From: Heligmosomoides polygyrus polygyrus
Lineage: Eukaryota; Nematoda; Chromadorea; Rhabditida; Heligmosomidae
DNA length: 64,000 nt
Assembly (NCBI GenBank): GCA_947396885.1
Contig: OX377202.1
Location: 34,773,407-34,837,406, forward strand
Direction of reading: 5' to 3'
In this document: one piece after another, positions 45,440 through 57,020 of the stretch
How the letters are laid out: the number at the start of each line of letters is the position of its first letter
Position numbering within the stretch: position 1 is the first letter of the stretch
Program-made: the position numbers and the translations under genes
The notes under the pieces: model-generated
Databases searched by the model: none
What the model saw: the letters and a program-made list of their open reading frames with translations, nothing else
Told to the model about the DNA's origin: nothing

Positions 45440-47290
45440 CCACGAACCCAGTCCACGCTCTCCCGCAGTACGTCCCATGGGGAGGGGGACGTTCTGCCTG
45501 AAAGCGGCGCGGGCAAAGGCGCGGGACAGTGCATGCGGAGCCAATTAGCGTCGACTCGCGCATGACACCCGCCGCTTCGCGCTCAGTCAGGCAGCCCTCG
45601 CCGCGGAGACGATGCTGACCCAGCCAACCACGGGAGCCTGTAGGTCGACCAGATTTGGTGTGATTACAGTCGATAGAGGGATAGGAGGCTCAGACGGCTT
45701 GCATTGGTAGTCCAGAATATGAGACTGATCTGAACCCACCCATCTTCTATATCGAAATTTCAAGCTCTATCGAATGAGCCAGGAAAGAATCTTGTTCCAA
45801 TAATCCTTACAACTTTTTTTTGCAGCCGCTGTTTAGCTTTCGTTAAATATCAGTTTTTATTTATATTAGAATTAACTACGAGGCACGCTTCCAGGCTACT
45901 GATGTGAACTCTACCATCACCTGTACTAGAATTTCGATTTCTATCAAGTGAGCTAAATTATCCTGTCTAAAAATTAATTGCGAGGCATGCTCCCAGGCTG
46001 AAATTGTGCGAGGAATGTGGTTAGATAGACGAGAGACCTTCTAAGAGCACCCCAAGTGCTCAACCTTTTTGAAAACGACATTATGATCCTTCAGTGCGTA
46101 GAGCATGTTCACAGTCTGAAATTGCCCAACGAATTCAATTTGATAGTCGGTGGACTTCCTAAGAACACCGAAGTACTCCAGGTTTTTCAAAGCATTTCAT
46201 CAGTGTTTCCTAACATGTTAATTGGTGGAGGTGACATGACATTGGCTACGCAGGTACACTGCCTGTGGGAACGATGTGAAAAGACTGCTAGAAGCCACAT
46301 ACGACTGGACGAGCAATTTGAAGCATTGTGTGATGAAATTTATTCTCGGTGAACATTAGATTTCATGAACCACCTATCCAGTCTTAGTCTCGACATATAT
46401 GGTGTGTGCATTAAAAAGTTCCATAGAAAAATCAGTTACGAAATGCTAAAGAGATGTAATGTTGAAAGTAACGCTTTAAACTTCTGTTAAAAGACCTCTC
46501 GTCTATCTAATTGGAATCCTCGTGCAATTTTAGCCCGGAAGCATACCTCACATTTAATCCTGATATATGTGAATAAAAACCGATATTTAGCGAAAAATAA
46601 ACAACGCCTGAAAAAATCGCTTTAAGGGTTGTTGAGGAAGGGTTCTTTTCTGGATCATTCGATAGAGCTCGAAATTCTAGTACAGGAGATGTATGGCTTA
46701 CATCAGTAGTATGGAAGCATGCCTCGCAATTAATCCTGGTAAAGAGAAAAACTGCTATTCAACGAAAATAAACACCGCCTAAAAAGTCGCCTTAACGGTT
46801 ATCTAGGCAGGATATAATGCAGGAGATGATAGAGTTCACATCAGTAGCCTGGATGCGTGCCTCGTAGTTAATTCTGATATAAATAAAAACTGATATTTAA
46901 CGAAAGTTAAACAGCGGCTGAAAAAAGATTTTGTAAGGATTCTTGAAACAAGATTCTTTCCTGGCTCATTCGATAGAGCTTGAAATTCTGATATAGAAGA
47001 TGGGTGGGTTCAGATGAGTCTCATATTCTGGACTACCAATGCAAGCCGTCTGAGCCTTCTATCCCTCTATCGATTGTAGTCACACCAAATCTGGTCGACC
47101 TACAGACTCCTCTAGTTGGCAGAGTCACCATCGCCTCCGCGGCGAGAGCTGTCTGGCTGAGTACGAAGCGGCGGGTGTCACTACGCGAGTCGACGCTAAC
47201 TGTCTCCGCAAGCACTGTCCCGCGCTTTTGCCCGCGCCGCTTTCAGGCAGAACGTCCCTCACCCCGTCCCATGTGCTCGAGGTGCGAATG
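45440..47290. repeat. Large inverted repeat (~0.5 kb arms) with a repeat-rich spacer
   Basis: The left arm, about 45440-45990, reappears inverted at about 46795-47290. Examples are AGGCTCAGACGGCTTGCATT at 45686 with its complement near 47035, and CGTTCTGCCTGAAAGC at 45490 near 47245. A ~150 bp module, with GCATGCCTCGCAATTAATCCTG, TAAACAGCGCCTGAAAAA and CTCATTCGATAGAGCT, occurs once in the left arm (inverted) and about three times in 46530-47000. No transposase is found. Confidence 0.8.
46056..46352 (+). CDS. Unidentified ORF in the spacer of the inverted repeat
   Basis: The frame is open from before 46029 to a TGA at 46350-46352. It encodes a mixed, protein-like sequence that includes LKLPNEFNLIVGGLPKN and GGGDMTLATQVHCLWERCEK. 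No ATG fits well at the start. The segment GGACTTCCTAAGAACACC resembles the upstream GACCTTCTAAGAGCACC, so part of it is internally duplicated. It could be a captured exon or chance coding. The function is unknown. Confidence 0.25.
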   Translation: MLNLFENDIMILQCVEHVHSLKLPNEFNLIVGGLPKNTEVLQVFQSISSVFPNMLIGGGDMTLATQVHCLWERCEKTARSHIRLDEQFEALCDEIYSR

Positions 47291-48131
47291 AACCAAGCGG
47301 TTTCTCCACCGGAGCTGTGCCAAGATCCTCGAAGCGGTGGGAGGGAAACGAGTGTAGATGAGGGTTTGGCCAAACGGAAAGGGCACAGGAGATATGGGAT
47401 CGCGTGTCTCTGCTGCCGAAATCTAACGAACACCTATGCACTACATAGGGTGGCAAGCAATAGATGACGACAGCTTTTCCTTCCTGTTAGCAAGAGGAAA
47501 TGGGAAAAGGTAAGCATAATAATGGCCACCTCAACTAGCTTTAATTTATTACTTCTGATTGGAAACGTTCATAACTGCCACCCGAAATTCTTCCAAAATT
47601 AGTTTAATCTTTTAAAATCCACTAGAACCACAACACAGTGAATGAAGGCATTGCGTTTTTGAAAACCTCACTATAAAATTACAAGAGTAACTAAGAGGCG
47701 TTGCAATACCAACAGGCCGCACTGAAAAAAACTCGACCGGAGCAAATCACTGTAAGCAAGTGAACCTATCATACTAAAATTTTAGAGCCCACTAAATCAA
47801 TAATATTTTATTCCAGCCTCGTCCAAAATGTCCGAACTCTTGATGCTCCCCTGAAGCCAAGAGTGTCTCCGCCGTCACCATTTTTTTGTTAAATCGCCAT
47901 TACATCAGAAAGATTTAGAATGTGAAACTTAAAATTCAACAAACGTGCCTTTGGTCACTAAACCAGGACTGTAGCAGAAGTCACTGGCATCTTCAGAATG
48001 TGCAAGTTGAACTCTGGAACATTCCGAGAACAGTAGCGAGTAGGTAAGACTACGATCATGAACCATTAACGAAGTGCACAGGCCACATTGAAAATCGACT
48101 CGCTACTAAGATACCCACTCGTCACTTCCAG
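47291..48131. other. No recognisable gene
   Basis: Nothing supported. Confidence 0.35.
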
Positions 48132-48338
48132 TGTTGCTTGAAGAACTGGTGTCGCAACAGGCGCTTTCGGAGTCGAAGCTGATCTCTTCTTCACAAACCG
48201 AAGACCTCGTCTCCTCGAAGGACGTCGATGCACTGTGTGTGGACAGATCTCGTTCTCCATCTGCTGGTGTGGGAATTGGACAGTTGTTCTGGAGCAGCGA
48301 ATAGGAGCGGTCTGATCCGGCTCTCGCTCTCGGTATAG
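48132..48338 (+). pseudogene. Doubtful Ser-rich exon
   Basis: An acceptor, CACTTCCAG (to 48131), and a strong donor, AG|GTAAGT (48339), bound a frame encoding LLEELVSQQALSESK, SSSQTEDLVSSKD and RSRSPSAG. A TAG at 48302-48304 breaks it 12 codons before the donor. The composition resembles disordered muscle-protein exons. It could equally be chance. Confidence 0.2.
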
Positions 48339-49616
48339 GTAAGTGAAGAAGTTCTTCTCGCAGAGGACTCCCGTGAAGAGGATCTGTAAGACTGATAGTT
48401 TCGAAGGAGCTGTCTTCGTTTGCGCCGACTGACGAGTATTCAGTTTGGTTTTCGTCACGTTTTACCGCGCGACCCTATAAGAGAGAAGAAGCCGTTAAGT
48501 AAAATTGACTCAGGAATTCAGAAGCAGGTCTGTACAACCTCATTCAGAGAAGCGTTCTCTAGTCGAACATATGAGTTCAGTGAAGGGTTAGGCGAGTTTT
48601 CATCACAAGACGAGTACCAAGGCATGCTGCAACAAAAGCAGACAGCATTAACAACTTTGACCTGTGTCAAAGCACAGCATTAACAGACCTAAAATTAAAA
48701 AGTGGACGAAAGTGTTCACGTGAAAGTGACGGTAGAATATTTTTGAGTGGGAAGACCTGAAAAGCTTTTTTGCGGCTGATTTCGCAACAATTTTTAAGAT
48801 ACCTATTTATTGATCTGTCCACATAATTTTGATCGGGTAAGGGAAAGATCGCCGACGCCCTTTTCCTCTCTGACTGACACTCAAAATGGAATTAAGTAAT
48901 CGTGGTTAAACTAATTGCATACTAAACCATTCTACAAATGTATAGTGAGTTGGAATTTCTGAACTGTGTACGGCAATCCTATTTGTTTAAGCACTTTCCT
49001 AACGATAATGGCTTCAGACCGGACGTTAAATTCCGTCCGCTGATGTTTGAAAGGAATCTTTTAGCGAATATTTTTAGCTACATTTCGTTAACCCTTTCAC
49101 GACATTGTATGACGATATCGTCGGACAGCATCATAAAAATAGTCCATGGAAAATTATCACACATTTAATAGTACAAATTTAATCAATGAGTCCACTAATA
49201 GCTACGGTCAAGATGACCCATGGGAAACTTCATTTCTTGCTGTGTTTTTTCATATATAACAAATAAAATAATAGAAATAATAAGCGCGCGGGAAAACGCG
49301 CGCTGTCCCACGCGGCAGTCACTTGAAAATCGCGCAGTGAAAGGTTAAACAGGGGAACTTTGCTAAACGAGTTATTTGCCCACTGATGTTCTAATTAGAA
49401 AAGATCAAGAAATAATGTTTTAACACATTTGCTTAAGCCTGGAGCGGCTGGTAGAGAGGGAATAGGATCAAGAAATAATTTAAACGTCATTTTCGCGCCA
49501 GACTGGACGCTTTTTAATGAAAGCTGAACACTTTTAATATCTTAATACAGAAATGAGCAGCAAAAATGTCAAGCGAGACCTAGAATGGAAAGAACAGGAG
49601 CGAATATTAACGACCA
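48339..49616. other. No recognisable gene
   Basis: AT-rich. A short GCGCGCGGG / ACGCGCGC inverted cluster lies near 49285. No supported ORF. Confidence 0.35.
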
Positions 49617-49940
49617 GCGACTGCACCATCATTTCTTCGCTGAAGACGCCGTTCTCAAACACTTCGAGAATTTGCCATGTGGAGAGGAACTGGCCAACTT
49701 CGATCGTGTATGTGGAACGCTGAATTGCATGTGAATATTACGGAGACGATGTTTGTGATGAACGGAAGAGCTTCTGATGCCCCAGAGCTCAGCGGAACGA
49801 ACATCTCCGAATGCTCCAGCTACGTGTAGCAAGCATGCGAAGTCAACATGACCAACGACCGAGTGGCAGGGGCGGCTTGAGTTTTCTAGAGCAAAAGTCG
49901 TGAAGAAGACGAAAAACGTTGCCGCTGTTGTGTTGCTTCA
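49617..49940 (+). pseudogene. RTE reverse transcriptase fragment
   Basis: Matches 21071-21400 in order (CTGCACCATC, GACTTCGATCGTGTATGTGG-like, GGAACGAACATCTCCGAATG). The catalytic F-A-D-D is changed to F-A-E-D, and indels break the frame. Confidence 0.8.
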
Positions 49941-50145
49941 CGAGAAGATGTAAGGCGATCACGATTAAATGAGGCTTCCGTGGGACAAAACAGTAACTGT
50001 GCCGGTTCTTAAAGGACAATACTAATCGCTAACTGTACACCAACAACGACTGCAATCAACTAGTTGTGTAATGTATGTACGCGTATTACAAATGACACGC
50101 CCATTTCAAAATTTTAGGCGATTTCCAGATCAGACCAGACACAAC

Positions 50146-50352
50146 GGAGCAAATGGGGTCGGAGGAGGGAGTCACCATGTAGGGCACCCCTACACAACGG
50201 TTTGTGCCATAGGAAACTGCATTTGCAGCACTAGTGTGTTCTACCCTTACAATCAACTGAGCTAGACCATTTCTGATGTAACTAAAGATACATGTACCCT
50301 CTTGCAAGGGCGAACAACCACTGAATAGGGGTGACCCCGACCCTATTTCCGC
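50146..50352 (-). mobile_element. MITE, GGCGCAAATAGG family, third copy
   Basis: Inverted relative to the copy at 13747. The ends are GGAGCAAATGGGGTCGG and, reversed, AGCGGAAATAGGGTCGGGG. The internal block GTCTAGCTCAGTTGATTGT and AGGGTAGAACACAC are conserved. It contains the hairpin GTAGGGCACCCCTAC. Confidence 0.75.
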
Positions 50353-51109
50353 TAATCAAACAATAGGAACGAAGTAAATAGTAAATATATTACGCTGCTC
50401 AGAGGTATATGCATTTAATTTAGGTCCTATATCACAGTTTCGTCGGTTCTCGCTAACCCGATATCCATGTATATCGCTGTCTGTATCACATCGTTCATCA
50501 TTACACATCTGCTCAATCAGTGATCAATCAGTTGTAGTTGTATTGATATACCAGACGTTAAGCGGTCTAGCGGCTCCGCCCCGAACCCCGACAATAGACC
50601 TTCTAAGCCTTCTTACTCGCGTTACAGTGAAAGTCTGGTTTTACAGGAAAGCGGGACAGTAGAGCACAATTTTCAAAACTGCTCCTATGAAGCCTATCCA
50701 CCCTCTATCGCACTTACGCCGATTTATTCTCCGATGAACACATTCTTTACGTGACGAGGAACAGATTCTGATAATCTTGTTAGAGCTCTATACCGCTAAA
50801 TATCCGACGGCACTAATAATCCTCCGATTCCCGAAGTCATTCTCCCTACTCCCCCCACCCCCCCCCCCCCAGACAGTACACAATACACCCTTACCCATGT
50901 GCAGGCAGAGGCAGGCAGAAAAATGTAGTGAACATCAGTCAGTAGTGAGAATGGCAGGCATGTACATTCACACACTCGCTGCCTTTTAAAGGTCATCTGA
51001 AAGTCCGACGTATGCTTCGCAATGATCTGTGGTACATTTTCTTGATCTAGACGCACGATGTACGACGCTGCTGTCACATACACGTTGCACGATAGTGAGA
51101 AAAAGTACT
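50353..51109. other. No recognisable gene
   Basis: Contains a C-rich run at 50858-50869 and nothing else supported. Confidence 0.35.
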
Positions 51110-51960
51110 GTTCTCCTTGCAATTCCTTCCACTGATCCCCCTTCCTATTACTGGTCCCACCTTCACTGGTCCGCCCTCTTTTGGCAGCCCCTTTCACTGG
51201 CCTTCACTACTGGTCCCACCTTCACTGGTTCCCATTTCCCGGTCCCTCCCCCCCCCACCCCTTCACAGGACTCTCCCACTTCACTGGTTCCCGTTCATTG
51301 CCCCGTTTTTTCTTTTTGCCCCCCTTGCTGCCCCCCTCACCAAGTGGTATCCTTTATTGGTCCCCCTTCACTGGCCCCCATTAATGGGCCCCTTTAGTGG
51401 TGCCTCCTTTACTGCCCCACCCCCCCCCCTTCAAAGCTGCCCCATTACTGGTCTCACCTTCACTGATCCTCTTTACTGGTCCCCTCATCACTGGTCCTCT
51501 TTTAATGGTTCCCCTTTACCGGTTTTCCCTTCACAGGCCCCTCCTACTTCACTGGTTCCCGTTAACCTCCCCCCTTACTATTCCTCCAATCCTCACCTTA
51601 GTGGTATTCTTTATTGGTTTTGCCTTCGCACCCATTAAAGGTCCTACCCTTCCTGATACCCCTCCCCCTTCACTGATCCTCTTTACTGGTCCCCTCATCA
51701 CTGGTCCTCTTTTAATGGTTCCCCTTTACCGGTTTTCCCTTCACAGGCCCCTCCTACTTCACTGGTTCCCGTTAACCTCCCCCCTTACTATTCCTCCAAT
51801 CCTCACCTTAGTGGTATTCTTTATTGGTTTTGCCTTCGCACCCATTAAAGGTCCTACCCTTCCTGATACCCCTCCCCCTTCACTGGTCCTCCCACCCTTC
51901 ACTGAAACCCGGCTTACTGGTCTCCCCTTTAGTGGCCTTCCGTTACACGTATTCGCAATC
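51110..51960 (+). repeat. Pyrimidine-rich minisatellite (CACTGGTCCC-type)
   Basis: Irregular repeats of TTCACTGGTCCC, TTTACTGGTCCCC and similar. Long open frames in several phases are a by-product of the composition. Confidence 0.8.
51458..51877 (+). repeat. Exact 210 bp tandem duplication
   Basis: 51458-51667 and 51668-51877 read identically, starting CCTTCACTGATCC. Confidence 0.9.
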
Positions 51961-51967
51961 CATACAC

Positions 51968-52428
51968 ACCTTGCGCGACATAGGTGACACCTCTTCTGAA
52001 CCCAGACACCGTTTGAATGACATCGGTTACACCTCTTCTGAACACCCAGACACCCCTTGCATGAAATCCGTAATAACTCTTCTGAACCCAGACACCCATT
52101 GCATGACGTCGATTACAACACGTCTCCTGAAATCGGACGCCTGTTGAACAGCGTCGGCGACATGTCTTCTGACCCCAGACACCTATTACGCGACATCGTT
52201 AACACCTCTTCTGAATCCAAACACCCAATGCGCGACATCGGTTACATGCCTTCTGAATCCGAGCGCCTGTTGCACGACGTTGATGATACCTCTTCTAAAT
52301 CCGGACGCCTGCTGAGCAACGTCGCTGGCATGTCTTTTGAACTCGAACGCCCTTTGCGCGACATCGGTGACCCTTCTTCTGACGATCTCGACACGGCGTG
52401 AGTGGCACCTCGTCTGAATACGGACGCC
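51968..52428 (+). repeat. 42 bp minisatellite with open frame
   Basis: About ten units of roughly 42 bases (GACATCGGTGACACCTCTTC then TGAACCCAGACACC...). In the frame at 52057-52401 they encode a 14-residue repeat with TSSE and RLLRD-like parts. One 45-base unit shifts phase near 52040. Confidence 0.8.
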
Positions 52429-52779
52429 GGTTCAATCCCAATGAGGGGGGGGCACTCCATACTCACGTTGAAACACAACATAGAGATGAATACTTGTAAC
52501 ATAACATGCCTACCTGAACCCCTACTGTGGCTACTGCAGTCTTCCTCCTGAGATAAAGAGGAAATTTAGACGAAAAACGCCGGACGAAAAGGCGAGAAGA
52601 AGGCGCGTCGACAGGTTCACCGTGGCGATTCCTACAGGCATAGCCGTACAGTGGCCGTGGGTCGATACGTGGAGCCCACAGACATCCCTGTACGTATCGC
52701 CATGGTGAACCTCTCGACGTGCACACATGCGTTCCGGCCCGAGGCCGTCGTGCCCCCCCCCCCTCATTGGGATTGAACC
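52429..52779. mobile_element. TIR element inserted in the 42 bp minisatellite
   Basis: The TIR, GGTTCAATCCCAATGAGGGG, is present at both ends, with minisatellite sequence (GGACGCC) outside on both sides. An inner hairpin pairs GTCGACAGGTTCACCG-type with CATGGTGAACCTCTCGAC (52608 and 52703). Confidence 0.8.
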
Positions 52780-52941
52780 CGGACGCCTGCTACTCGACTT
52801 CTAGGAAAGGCCAGACGGATGAGCAGACGGACGGACGTACAGACGGACAATCGCTAACCCCTTTATACATTCTCGATAGCGAGGGGTTTCACGGAAGCCG
52901 AGCTGGTGTTCCATGGCAAAAATAACATTTCACGGCACAAA

Positions 52942-53145
52942 GCGGCTCGCAGGGGTCACCTTGTATTAATTGGTTATCCACCTTGGCATAAAGGTACATG
53001 AATGCCTAATTACATCATAGCTGAACTAGCTCTGTTCATCACTAGGGAGAACACACCAATGCTGTGTAAAAATTTTAATTTCGTGCAACACAGAATGTTG
53101 TATAGGGCTGCCCTACAATATGCCCATCCGATGAGCTTTGCACCC
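52942..53145 (+). mobile_element. MITE, GGCGCAAATAGG family, fourth copy
   Basis: Diverged copy with GGGGTCACCTTGTATT at the left, GAACTAGCTCTGTTCATC, GAGAACACACCAATGCTG, the hairpin TAGGGCTGCCCTA, and TTTGCACCC at the right. An inverted partial copy follows at about 53395-53495. Confidence 0.65.
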
Positions 53146-53394
53146 ATTTCACTGTGAAGACCATTTGCCATCATTTCACTGCAGATGAAGCTCTGAGACA
53201 AATCTAAGGGAGAGGATGGTAAGGACCGTATGCACCTCTCCAATTAGAATATACCTTAGGTGCTCTGTTCCCTCTTTCTCCCCACTATTACGATATTTCA
53301 CAAGCGTTCGAAAATGTGCACTTTTTGAGTTGCCTGTTATAGACCCAGCATTGGCGCAATGGGCGCTAATACTATCAACAGTTTTCCACCTCTG

Positions 53395-53495
53395 TGGTGA
53401 AGAGGGCTGGGCCATTTCTGATGCAATAAGAGATACATCTGCCTTGCTACCAGGGCGAATATCCACTGAATACAAGGTGCCCCACTACTCTCCCT
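53395..53495 (-). mobile_element. MITE fragment, GGCGCAAATAGG family
   Basis: GCCATTTCTGATGCAAT, CAGGGCGAATATCCACTGAAT and AAGGTGCCCC match the left part of the 50146 and 52942 copies in reverse. Confidence 0.65.
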
Positions 53496-54244
53496 ACCTT
53501 TCTTACTGGAGTTTCACATTTCAATGGAATTCTAGCTAGAGTAGACTACGTCAAGGATGCCGCATTTTGCTCTCCTACGAAGGCCTGTATGCTGAACAAG
53601 CTCACACCTAGGAGGAAGTGTCCCTCACTAAAAACCTCGACTCCTAAAGATGCGCTTTTTGTAATACCTTGCTTGTAGGTGTGCCTTTAGCCTTTTCAAA
53701 ATCCGACGATTGTGAGGAACGATGTGACAAGCCTGAAGTGTGCACTTTAACAACTCAACCCTACGTCACTGAATTTAAGGCTGTCAATTAATGCATTAAA
53801 AAACTGAATCGAGCATCACGTACCGTTATTGTTCAGATTACTGGGTTGGCTACTTTTATCCATAAAACTCTGAAACAATAGCTTTAATCAGCTGGCGTAA
53901 ACAACACTCGAAAAGAACACGCTTAGACCCGATGCTTTTCTCGACAGTAAAACCGTCCATCACCTTCACTGCCTTCCGGCCAGTGTTGTAAAACATTTGG
54001 CTTAAAGGCTGGAATGGACCTGTTGTTCCTGAAACCAATAACCACCGACCGTGAAAACTACGAGACCATCGATTAACGAAAACGACGAGAAAAATGAGTC
54101 CCACCCCGCTGGTGTTCGGTTTGTTAGGTGATAGGTGATAGCGCCATTTGTAATACTCAACCCAAATGGGTGTTTATGTGTTGCAGTGTGCTTAAGAAAC
54201 CGAGCTCTTATGCTTCACAAATTGAAATTGTTGGTCCCCTTCTC
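53496..54244. other. No recognisable gene
   Basis: Nothing supported. Confidence 0.35.
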
Positions 54245-54426
54245 GGGGCAATTCATCAACGACTTTCGTAACTTTAACGGAGAACTGTAAGCTTATCAAG
54301 CGATATGGTGAGCGATAAGCCGCGTTGTCTGAGCTTTTAACGCAGTTTATCGCTCACCATATCGCTTGATAAGCTTACAATTTTCTGTTAAAGTTAGTTA
54401 CGTAAGTCGTTGATGAATCCGTCCCC
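54245..54426. mobile_element. 182 bp near-perfect foldback MITE
   Basis: GGGGCAATTCATCAACGACTT at the left (one residue short of the right-arm GGGGACGGATTCATCAACG). The arms continue through TGTAAGCTTATCAAGCGATA to a loop at about 54335. The termini resemble those at 30701-30987. Confidence 0.85.
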
Positions 54427-56559
54427 AGAATACCAAGTCTTCTTCACATTTTCGGGGCCTACTGATTAGCGCAGGACTTGTCCGGGAAGGAACAGGATAT
54501 GAAACTGTCTATTCCCTATCTCATGTCAGCGGGCGTTAAAGGATCCAGTATACTGCCAGAGCGATATCACATCAAAGAACACTGTGATGTTGTGATGACC
54601 AATTAGTGTGATGTTGTCAGCACACTCTAACAATGAAAGACAAAACTAAACTCACTTTCATAAGCTTTTCACATCGGAGCGGACACATTTCAATGAGAAA
54701 ATATGAAAGTCTTTTCTCGAAGGACAAATCAAGCGACAACTCGATTAGCTCGTAATCCAAAAAAAACTTCAATCAGCCGCTCTTCATATAAAAAAGCTAC
54801 TTTTCACCTTTTTCATTTTTTCAGTTGCTTAATTGTCTTCAGATTCGAGAAACTCTTGAAATCAAGTTTACTGGTATTAGAGTGTTATCATGGACATGAA
54901 CAGAGAATAATTACGTAGCCTAAGTTAAAAACTGCGGTTTTTTAAGAATGAGAATAAAATATTTGCCTACCCCATTAGCCTCACGCCTGTTGCGCGTAAC
55001 TTGCTAGACCGAAGGTTAAATAGGGTAAGCTCATGACGGATAGAGCAACACTACATCCAAGTGTAAGTTGGTTGTCTGTTTCTGAATTCTGGTAAAAACA
55101 ATCTTTATAGCACACCATAAAGCATTGGGTACATGACCGAATGGAATGGAGATGACAACCCCTAACAGCTCAGTAAACGCGAAACTACAGAAGACTGCAG
55201 TCGCTTCAGCATCAAGCCAGCAGCTGTGCGATCAGACGTTGCATGGACGATACGATCGCTCTGGAAGGCCAACTCAAGCGCAGGCCTCTGGTGCGAACTG
55301 TCGCAGCCAAGACGCCTGCTTCTGAACAATGAGGATCCGTAGGGCATCGTCAGCGCCATTGAGCGCCGTTGAACGGAAGATGCGAGGAGCGGGGTTGGAG
55401 GGGGTGGGAGGTGATACGAACACAGCATGAGTTGGCCCGACCTTATGCAAACACTGATAGTGCGCCCGCCCTATTTTTGCTCAGTCAATCTATTCGACTG
55501 ATGTCTGCTAGCCCACTTTATTCTGTTCTGTACAGCAACTGATTTATTCGGCTATTCCATTTCTCTAGTGCTCATCACTACTGATCGGCATTTCTAGTCT
55601 GTATTGTGGCTAATCTAATCGATTATTTACGGACTACTCCTCATTATTGTTACTCGAACTGCTTGTTTTCTTGTCCGGAATGGCGTCGAAACATAATTGC
55701 TACTATTATTCTACTATTCGCTTGCTACAGACTAAAATTTTGATTCTCTCTCTCTTGACTATTATTCCGCAAGGACTAAAGGTTTCATTTCTTTTATCAA
55801 TTATTATTTGTTCATTTATTATTCAGCAGACTAAAGAGATTCCTGAAAGTTGCTAATTGAGTTAAAATAATTTTCTTCTGTAAGCTAGAGTCGGGGCTAT
55901 TTTACTTCTTTGTTTAACTGATTTTTTTTTCAAATAATGACAAGTTCGACGACGACGTCCATGTATATGACCCCTCCTCGCCCTGCCAATAGGCCTAAAA
56001 AGGGATTAAATGGGCGACCGGTAGCAGTTCTTAATGATCCAAATCAAACGGATCTCGAGAAGCAAATTTTTCCGACTCATCGCATTTAATTAGCGTCAAA
56101 CAGGTTTTATTGATTTTTGGCTTGGAAAGTAAGAAATCGATTTTTCGAAGACCGAGTTTCTCTTTCTTTTTCCACTATATCAATTCGCCGTGAGACGGGG
56201 AGCAAAAAGTTTTCCGCCTGTTTTCTAGGAAGGAGTTCATAATCCTACTGATGTCGTCAGCTTATATTGTAGTTATCATCAGTTAGCAAATGTGACGTCG
56301 AAGAACAACAATCCGTTCATTCATCGCTTTTTGGGATTCACCAATCTATGACTACAAATGGTAAAACGCTTCCAATTCCATTGCCTTAATTTTCTCTTTT
56401 AATCACCTTCCGAGCAGGAAATGAACCGGTTGCTTGGAGAGCGAAAGGCACACGAAGCAAAGGACTTGTCGCGAATTCTAAAGTCTTTCTGTTCCTATGT
56501 GGAATTACTGAGCTGCCGGTTATGTCCAATCCAGCCTCGGCTCACATGGCCATGCCTGG
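54427..56559. other. No recognisable gene
   Basis: Long AT-rich stretch. Short ORFs show no motif. Confidence 0.35.
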
Positions 56560-57020
56560 CCAAGACAGTCTTGCGTAAGTTGCCCTGAAGGTAGTCAGTC
56601 TCGCCAGCAGCCTGTGAGAGTACACGTATGCACTCTTCCTCCTCCACATATCCCCCACTATGTACATGCCGTATATCATCGTAACATGAGGATGTATACC
56701 AGTTACAAAGTACTAGGGCAAAGGACAGAACTCCTAGGTTTCATGAGGTAAGAAGTAATAAACCTTCAACTTGAAGCGGGAGTCCCGAGGAGATTCCTGT
56801 GGTTTCTAGAAATGTTTTTGTCTTCTGAGTCGGTGTAGCTTGAAGACTTTTCACTTTCGCCTCATGGATTAGCCGTTAACTACGCTTATTTATCCCACTC
56901 TGTTACACCGGACGACTAGCGCTTACATCGAAAGGATGAGCATTTTAACGTAGTCGGCCGACTCTTGGTAATGAATGCACTGCAGGCATGGAAGTATTGT
57001 TTTCTTTATATAATGTAAAT
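56560..57020 (+). repeat. LTR-like repeat, copy A (diverged)
   Basis: Shares in order GCCAGCAGCCTGT, GGTTTCATGAGGTAAG, CTTCAACTTGAAG and GTCCCGAGGAGATTC with copies B and C. Its right part (about 56935-57010) resembles 59575-59660. Confidence 0.5.

Noticed and set aside
48066..48458. 130-residue minus ORF
   Set aside because: No motif, signal or splice support; basic low-information composition. The opposite strand has better splice signals.
51117..51987. Long Pro/Leu/Ser-rich ORFs
   Set aside because: They arise from a stop-poor pyrimidine minisatellite and are open in several overlapping frames.
51968..52428. CRISPR-like array
   Set aside because: Units are degenerate 42 bp tandem repeats without constant repeats and unique spacers, in a eukaryotic context.
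13838..53150. The AGCTCAGTT...GGTAGAAC repeats as tRNA genes or a SINE
   Set aside because: No B box (GGTTCGANTCC) at the right distance, and the copies have matching terminal inverted repeats, so a MITE fits better.
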